From Methanobacteriota archaeon (GTDB lineage: Archaea > Halobacteriota > Syntropharchaeia > JACQPP01): a DNA stretch of 7,075 nt. The stretch lies in the NCBI GenBank assembly GCA_016207465.1, contig JACQPP010000018.1, positions 1 through 7,075 of the forward strand, written 5' to 3'. Of the stretch, positions 1 to 4,700 are shown piece by piece; positions within the stretch are counted from its first letter, which is position 1, and every line of letters begins with the position of its first letter. The notes beneath the pieces are model-generated. The model saw only the letters and a program-made list of their open reading frames with translations. It had not been told where the DNA came from and ran no database searches. The position numbers and the translations under genes were made by a program.

Positions 1-1
1 G

Positions 2-481
2 ATGAATACTCTAAAAATTATAAGAATAGGAGACAGCAAGGGGGTGGTTCTCCCCCGGGGCCTCCTCCACCACCTCCATGTGGACCTCGGGGACCGGCTC
101 TTCCTCCAGGACATCGGGGAGGGACTCCTCCTCACCCCCCGGGTCCCGGACCCCCTCCTCGCCCGCTTCCTGGAGCGCATCCGGCCCCTCCTGGGAGGCA
201 ACGTCCGGCTGGTGGTGGTCTACGGTTCCTACGCCCGGGGGTCCTTCCACCCGGGGGAGAGCGACGTGGACCTCTTCCTGGTGGCCGCCGACCGGAGGAG
301 CGCCGAGGTCCCTGTCCACACCGCCGCCGCCGAACTCTCCGTGGAATACGGCTCCGACCTCACCCCCATGATCTTCACCCCCGCCGAGGTGGCCCGCATG
401 CGCGCCAGCGGCAACCCATATCTCCGGGAGGTGGCCCGGGGCATCCCCCTCTATGGAGACCGCCGAATTCTGGAGGCTTGA
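2..481 (+). CDS. AbrB/MazE-like DNA-binding domain fused to MNT nucleotidyltransferase (putative antitoxin)
   Basis: This 159-residue protein has two domains. Residues 3-47 read as a swapped-hairpin AbrB/MazE/SpoVT domain: a KIIRIGDSKGVVLPRGLL opening, then a GD turn at 30-31 and a short hydrophobic strand pair ending in TPR. Residues about 52-159 are a minimal nucleotidyltransferase: GSYARG at 75-80 and the metal-binding pair SDVD at 87-90, preceded by a hydrophobic strand (LVVVY). D119 in the later strand may be the third carboxylate, but this is uncertain. In characterised MntA/HepT systems the MNT enzyme transfers AMP from ATP to its HEPN partner and so neutralises it; that role is inferred here. 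The AbrB domain would add DNA binding, plausibly for autoregulation. The ATG at base 2 gives a complete AbrB N-terminus, so the start is probably real, but the promoter lies outside the window. The first ten codons are AT-rich (CTA, AAA, ATA, AGA), unlike the rest. The stop overlaps the HEPN gene by 29 bp. Confidence 0.85.
   Translation: MNTLKIIRIGDSKGVVLPRGLLHHLHVDLGDRLFLQDIGEGLLLTPRVPDPLLARFLERIRPLLGGNVRLVVVYGSYARGSFHPGESDVDLFLVAADRRSAEVPVHTAAAELSVEYGSDLTPMIFTPAEVARMRASGNPYLREVARGIPLYGDRRILEA
427..433 (+). promoter_or_regulatory. Distant Shine-Dalgarno-like site for the HEPN gene
   Basis: GGAGGTG matches the complement of the archaeal 16S rRNA 3' end, but it sits 19 nt before the ATG at 453 and inside the last codons of the MNT gene. 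The spacing is longer than the usual 5-10 nt, so it may be a chance match, with the HEPN gene read by ribosomes that finish the MNT frame at 481. Confidence 0.3.
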
Positions 482-851
482 ACTCCAGCGGGCCGGGCGG
501 GCCCTCGACGACGCCCGCGACGACCTCAGCGGGGGCCGCCACGAGTCCGCCTCCAACCGTGCGTACTACGCGTCCTTCCACGCGGCCCGAAGCCTCCTCC
601 ACCGCCTCGGAGCCGCCCCCAAGAGCCACCGGGGAATCCTCACCCTCTACGGCCGCACTGTCACCCAGCCCGGCCTGGCTCCACCGGAGACCCTCCGGGA
701 CTTGAGTCGCCTCCACTCCCTCCGGCAACTCGCCGACTACCCCGGCCCCGAACGCGACATCACCCAGGAGGAGGCCCGAGAGGCCGTCGAGATGGCCCGC
801 GCGTTCATCGAGGAGGCGAAGAGGGCACACCGGAGAATCGGGGACAGATAA
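453..851 (+). CDS. HEPN-domain protein (putative toxin of HEPN/MNT pair)
   Basis: This 132-residue all-helical protein belongs to the HEPN superfamily of the kind usually encoded beside MNT nucleotidyltransferases (COG1895-like). The signature is SNRAYYASFHAARSLL at residues 34-49, which contains the RX6H motif (R36 and H43) that in many HEPN proteins forms a metal-independent RNase site. The family's second conserved block is also visible: RQLADY at 91-96, followed by an IT.EEA..AVE.AR.FIE helix from about 103. Known HEPN/MNT pairs act as toxin (RNase) and antitoxin (AMP transfer), and that role is inferred here. The ATG at 453 lies inside the 3' end of the MNT gene, so translation is probably coupled. 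The nearest Shine-Dalgarno-like sequence, GGAGGTG at 427-433, is 19 nt away, further than usual, which also favours coupling. I see no better start nearby. Length is normal for the family. A non-toxic HEPN role cannot be excluded. Confidence 0.87.
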   Translation: METAEFWRLELQRAGRALDDARDDLSGGRHESASNRAYYASFHAARSLLHRLGAAPKSHRGILTLYGRTVTQPGLAPPETLRDLSRLHSLRQLADYPGPERDITQEEAREAVEMARAFIEEAKRAHRRIGDR

Positions 852-904
852 AACGGAACGACCCAAACCCTTTTCACCCTTCCACACCTACACCCTGATT
901 GGGC

Positions 905-1132
905 ATGGCGCGAAACGGATACCGGGGGGATTACAGGGCCCTCCAGGAACTTCGAGACAGCTTGATGAAGGTGAAGGCGGACTTCGCCATCCTGGGCCGA
1001 TTGAAGGAGAAGCCCCGCGAATACCGCCGCTTCTTCTCCAAGCCATGGAAGCAGGAGAAGCAGGAACTGGAGGGGGCCGCCAGAAACCTGGAGAACCTGG
1101 TCCGGCAGTTTGAAGAGCGCGTGTTCCTGTGA
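905..1132 (+). CDS. Small charged helical protein, function unknown
   Basis: The 75-residue product is not one I recognise. It is rich in Arg, Lys and Glu and has no cysteine, signal peptide or membrane segment. Two helices are likely: about residues 10-33 (heptad-like spacing in YRALQELRDSL onward) and about 48-74 (KQEKQELEGAARNLENLV), joined by a turn around KPREYRRFFSKPW. This suggests a helical hairpin or coiled coil that could mediate protein or nucleic-acid contacts. Codon use matches the neighbouring genes, which supports it being real. I chose the ATG at 905; an in-frame TTG at 899 would add two residues. Neither start has a clear Shine-Dalgarno sequence, so the gene may be leaderless or read from the upstream transcript. 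It begins 53 bp after the HEPN stop and could be a third member of that operon, although no sequence feature proves this. Confidence 0.7.
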   Translation: MARNGYRGDYRALQELRDSLMKVKADFAILGRLKEKPREYRRFFSKPWKQEKQELEGAARNLENLVRQFEERVFL

Positions 1133-1176
1133 GTCAGCGGGGCCGCGGCCCTCGCCTTCTCCCATCGGCCACCACC

Positions 1177-1240
1177 GGGACCCCGAACCGGTCCCCTCTC
1201 TTCGACGGCATAGGCGAGAAAAGGGGCGTGGTGGGACCGG
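1177..1240. repeat. Competing inverted repeats downstream of the small helical gene
   Basis: CCGGTCCC at 1188-1195 is perfectly complementary to GGGACCGG at 1233-1240, giving an 8-bp stem with a 37-nt loop. The same segment (GGTCCC, 1190-1195) can instead pair with GGGACC at 1177-1182, giving a 6-bp stem with a 7-nt loop (CCGAACC). The two structures exclude each other. The element lies 45-108 bp after the stop at 1132, so it may shape the 3' end of the upstream transcript or be an unannotated structured RNA. In GC-rich DNA some pairing is expected by chance. Confidence 0.4.
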
Positions 1241-1323
1241 GAAAACTGGGGCTCTCCACATTCTCGAACACAAGCAGATGTAGTTAAATTGTATGATGTT
1301 ATAGCCATGTTCGTCACTGGAAA

Positions 1324-1330
1324 TTTTTGT
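1324..1330 (+). terminator. Possible T-run transcription terminator
   Basis: TTTTTGT follows an AAA run in otherwise AT-rich DNA. Archaeal RNA polymerase often terminates at runs of five or more T on the coding strand without needing a hairpin. It lies about 190 bp after the last upstream stop codon, so it would give a long 3' tail. It could equally be just part of the AT-rich spacer. Confidence 0.25.
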
Positions 1331-1350
1331 TTACTTACATTAGTTATCTT

Positions 1351-1363
1351 GTTTTATTAAAAC
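1351..1363. repeat. 13-bp palindrome in AT-rich spacer
   Basis: GTTTTATTAAAAC is a perfect 6-bp inverted repeat around a central T. It lies about 90 bp upstream of the TATA-like box at 1451-1460. Such dyads can be operator sites for dimeric regulators, but AT-rich DNA produces them often. Around it, ATTAGTTAT (1339-1347) and its exact reverse complement ATAACTAAT (1434-1442) form a wider 9-bp inverted repeat. Confidence 0.35.
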
Positions 1364-1450
1364 TATCAGCCAATGTCTGTTTTACAATAATCTACTCTTG
1401 AGAAATAAGCATCAGCAAGCCAAATCCTGTAACATAACTAATTGGATATC

Positions 1451-1460
1451 TTTATATTAT
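1451..1460 (+). promoter_or_regulatory. Archaeal TATA-box-like promoter element for the giant surface-protein gene
   Basis: TTTATATTAT has ten A/T bases in a row, fits the archaeal TATA consensus (roughly TTTAWATA), and is followed directly by GC-richer DNA. Archaeal transcription usually starts about 25 bp after the box centre, which would put the start near 1481-1487 and give a leader of about 205 nt before the ATG at 1691. The purine-containing GGATATC just upstream could include a weak BRE. Other A/T runs in the spacer (for example 1351-1361) are alternatives. Confidence 0.5.
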
Positions 1461-1484
1461 TACGCGCGAGCCTCTTATCGGGTG

Positions 1485-1690
1485 AGGATATTGAGCGTGG
1501 ATTACTGCTGTAAGAGAGCGGCCTATCCAACTACTTCCGCGACCGCCATCTTACATCTTACCTCACCCCCCACGCTCTCACTCACCCATCCATTTGACCA
1601 GCTCGGCCCGAGCCGAACATTCGCGGCGGTGTATTCCATCGCGCTCGGGCCTCGGATGCCGCGCGGGCCGCAGCCGGTGGGGCGGGGCAG
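1485..1690 (+). promoter_or_regulatory. Long GC-rich 5' leader with alternative stems
   Basis: If the TATA-like box at 1451-1460 is used, this is an untranslated leader of about 205 nt. Several pairings are visible. GCTCGG (1601-1606) pairs with CCGAGC (1608-1613) only as a DNA dyad with a one-base centre. GGCCCGAGC (1605-1613) pairs perfectly with GCTCGGGCC (1643-1651), leaving a 29-nt loop. CCCCAC (1568-1573) can pair with GTGGGG (1677-1682), which would bury the ribosome-binding site. CATCTTA is repeated in tandem at 1547-1560. These features fit a leader that controls translation, but no known riboswitch is recognised and the exact start is a guess. Confidence 0.35.
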
Positions 1691-1747
1691 ATGAACCGCC
1701 AACTCTCTTCCGACAGGCGTTCCGTCCTGTCGCGCTCGGGGCCTCGG
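1639..1747 (+). repeat. Imperfect direct repeat spanning leader and gene start
   Basis: A 17-nt copy at 1639-1655 (TCGCGCTCGGGCCTCGG) recurs as an 18-nt copy at 1730-1747, differing by one extra G. The copies are 91 bp apart: the first lies in the leader, the second inside the codons for the signal segment of the giant protein. The copies flank the ribosome-binding site and start codon. Confidence 0.5.
1676..1680 (+). promoter_or_regulatory. Ribosome-binding site of the giant surface-protein gene
   Basis: GGTGG matches the core of the archaeal Shine-Dalgarno sequence (GGTG pairs with CACC of 16S rRNA) and ends 10 nt before the ATG at 1691. The ATG is the first possible start after the in-frame TGA at 1595-1597, so the site and start support each other. 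Confidence 0.55.
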
Positions 1748-4700
1748 CTCCTCCTGGTCCTCGCCATCTCCGGGGCTCTTCTGGGAGTCCTCGCCCTCCT
1801 CTCCCAGATGTCCGCCCCCCAGCAGCCCACCCCCGCGAAGATGGTTGAGTTCGAGATGCTCTCTCCCGGACTCCAAGAGTCCATCCAGCGCCTCGTCCAG
1901 GGGCTCTACCCCCAGGGCAACGCTCGGCCAATCTCCTACGACCCCGAGAGTCGCCGACTGGTCCTCGACGCCCGGGCCACTCCCACCGCCCCGCCCAGCC
2001 GGGTGGAACTGGTAGTCGAAAACCTCCCCACCACCAGCCCGCCCCTGAAGGACGGGGTCCGCCCGGCCCCCGCCCGACCCCCCCGGCGGGCCGCAGACGA
2101 GGTGGACAAGACCACCGTCATCCCCCAGGAGCCCCACTACCTCCCCGGAGAGGACATCGCCATCATCCTCCGCCGCCTCCCCGCCCAGAGCATCATCTCC
2201 CAGGTCCAACTCCTCGGTCCCCTCGGGGAACCCGTGGCCTTCCGCGAGAAGAGCCGCAACTCCAGCCACCTCACCATCGCCCAGGAGCCCTCCATGGCCT
2301 CCGGGGTCTACCGTCTCCGCCTCACTGCCCTCACCCCCGAGGTCAAGGTCTACGAGACCACATTCTCCCTGGGACACGGGGTCGCCAACACCCCCCGCGG
2401 GGTCTACCTCCCCGGCGAGGCGGTCCCCATCCGCGTGGGACTCATCGACAGCAAGGGAAACAAATACACCAACGCGGCCCTCCAGGTCCAGGTCACCTCC
2501 CCCTCCGGGGCCATAGATACCCTCTCCCCCCGCGAGGCCGACGACGGCGAATACCTGGCCCTCTACACCGGCCGCGAGGCAGGGACCCACCGCATCACCG
2601 CCACCGCCCCCGGGGCGCAACCGGTGGTGGGCTGGTTCGAGGTGGCCCACCGGCTCCCCGCCTTCACCGTGGAGCGGGAGAGCCCAAGCGTAGTGGACGT
2701 TTCCACCTACGAGATGAAACTCCGCGTCACCGCCCACCAGCCCCTCCTCGGCGCCACCCTCGTGGAGCGCCCCCCCTGGCAACTCACCCTCCGCTCGGCC
2801 AGCGCCCGGCTCGACCAGAGCCCCCGGGAGCGCATCCTCTCCTGGAGCATCGGCGACCTCCAGCCCGGCGAGACCCGAACCCTCACCTACCGCTACATCA
2901 CCCCCGACATCTCCCCCTCCATCATCGCCTGGGAACCCGCCGAGGTCATCCACAAGGGGGGCTCCGCATCCGAGAGGGGGGATTGGCGGCTCGCCGTGGA
3001 CGCCACATTCCACTCCATGCTCCCCCGATTCAACTGGACCAACGGCACCGCCAACAACCAGGCGAGCACCAGCCAGAACTACTACCCATTCGTCCATCCC
3101 AAGAGCCTCTGCCGGGGCCAGATGTACAACCTCTCCTGGCTCATCGACAACCACGGAGACGACGCCATCCCCACCCAGACCTTCTCCCTCCAGGTCAAGC
3201 GCACCACCGACGTCGCCTACTCCAACCTTCCCGCCTTCGGCTGGGACTTCTGGGGCGGCGACACCAACACGAAGACCCTCATGATGGTCATCGGCGACGA
3301 CCTCGCCTCCTGGCAGTTCGGCCACAACATCACCCCCACCACCTCGACCGATACCGGCTCCTACTCCATCCGCCTCAAGCCCGCCACCGCTACAGGCATC
3401 CGGTTCGAATCCAACGTGGTGGACGTGGAGGTCCACGACTGCAGCGGCGGAGACGCCGCCCTCGCCAACCGCTCCATCCGCATATTCCCCCCAACCCTCG
3501 GCCCCGACCCCCAGAACCCCGGAGAAGGGTGGAAGGACATCTGGAGCATCCCCGAGCGCATGCTCCCCGGACAGATGAACTTCGTGGTCCTCTCCGTGGC
3601 CAACTACAATGCCACATTCAACAAGACCACCAACTTCACCATGGAAGTCGTGGACTCCAGCGGCACCCTGATGAACTGGACCACCATCGAGAATCGGACC
3701 CGCACAGTCCAGATGGAGAAAGGGAACATCTCCACCTGGGACCACGTCCCCAACGCTTCCTCGGGCCTCGCCAACATCACCAACCTCACCTGGAGGGTCC
3801 TGGTGCCCCCCGACGCCGCCACCAGCCAGACCTACACCCTCCGCATCCGGAGGAACAACACCTCCGCCGAGGTCTACACCAAGGACTTCGAACTCATGCA
3901 AATCCCCATCATCGTTTACCAGTCCGCCCCCAACCAGGTCCAGTCCAGAATGGCAACCGGACCTGAGCGGGACAAGCGGTTCATCAGCCTCTGCAACATC
4001 GGCAACAACCCCGTGGAGTTCGACAGCGTCCGGGAGACCAACGTGCTCCAGAGCAGCGCAGCCCCGGCGGTTATCCACAACGCATTCGTGGGCGCTCCCA
4101 CCATCACCGGCACCTCCTCCATCGAGTGGACCAACCAGAACATCCCTCCCGCCACATGCCGCTACGCCGCAATAAGTTACAGCCCGGAGGCCCAGGCGGG
4201 GGGACTGGAGGAGTTCATTCTCGTTGTCAACGGGAGCGACACCCTGGGCACCACCTATTCGTTCAGCGACACCTTCACCCCCCAGATGACCGGCAGGAAC
4301 TCCAACTCCTGCATCGCCATGATGGTCAACAACTCCACCCGCAACGGCACTGGAGTCAACCAACTATCCGACCAGTATGAACTCTACCTCTGGGAAGCCT
4401 GCGAGGCGGGGGACGCCGACTCCATCCAGCTCCATGCCGTGGACATCTACATTCCCCCCGCATTTCAGCGACTGACGAACGTCAGCGAGGAGTTATGCCT
4501 CACGACGGGCGGCGAACCCAACAACAACCCCCTCTCCGGGTGCTCCTTTAGGGACAGTTCGGCCGTCCGGCCGGACGCGGGGTTCCCCATCGGGAGCGAC
4601 GACGAGGGGTGGCACATTCGCTACACATTCGTGCGAAACGGGACCACCGCCTGCGCGGAGCCGTCGACTTCTCCCGGCTGCCTGGGGAGCGCAAATGACG

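Larger units (their letters stand above)
1133..1690. other. Intergenic region with no convincing gene; strong base-composition shift
   Basis: This stretch separates the small-gene cluster from the giant surface-protein gene. Bases 1133-1260 are GC-rich and contain competing inverted repeats. Bases 1321-1460 fall to about 26% GC (36 of 140, counted by hand) and hold T-runs, a 13-bp palindrome and a TATA-like box. From about 1500 to 1690 GC rises again in what is probably the transcribed leader of the next gene. I found no tRNA, rRNA, CRISPR repeat or insertion-sequence end. Open frames crossing the region, including one from TTG 1398 to 1694, lack neighbour-like codon use and recognisable protein character. 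Confidence 0.7.

Noticed and set aside
375..887. Minus-strand frame opposite the HEPN gene
   Set aside because: Gly/Val/Glu-rich shadow of the HEPN and MNT genes, whose families and motifs are clear on the + strand.
1171..1200. Possible tRNA T-arm (hairpin with 7-nt loop CCGAACC, minus strand GGTTCGG)
   Set aside because: The loop does not place TTCRA correctly between a 5-bp stem on either strand, and no anticodon arm, D-arm or acceptor stem can be fitted around it.
1331..1460. Possible insertion-sequence remnant or CRISPR leader because of the AT-rich composition
   Set aside because: No terminal inverted repeats, target duplication, transposase fragment or regularly spaced repeats are present. 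AT-rich promoters are ordinary in GC-rich archaeal genomes.
1398..1694. A 98-codon + strand open frame whose TGA overlaps the ATG of the giant gene (ATGA)
   Set aside because: The ATGA overlap hints at coupling, but the frame starts at TTG without a Shine-Dalgarno site, crosses the likely TATA box, uses codons unlike the neighbours (TTA, TCA, CTT) and yields no recognisable protein. A shorter version from GTG 1497 has the same problems.
2983..3966. A 327-codon + strand frame inside the giant gene
   Set aside because: The product is a Pro/Arg/His-rich low-complexity string created by reading the C-rich codons of the surface-protein gene out of frame.
1523..4363. A 946-codon open frame on the minus strand
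   Set aside because: It is in exact codon register with the sense surface-protein gene. Antisense stops would need sense codons TTA, CTA or TCA, which that gene avoids between 1691 and 4363. The predicted product is Gly/Val/Glu-rich low complexity with no domain, begins at TTG and runs past the sense start into the leader.
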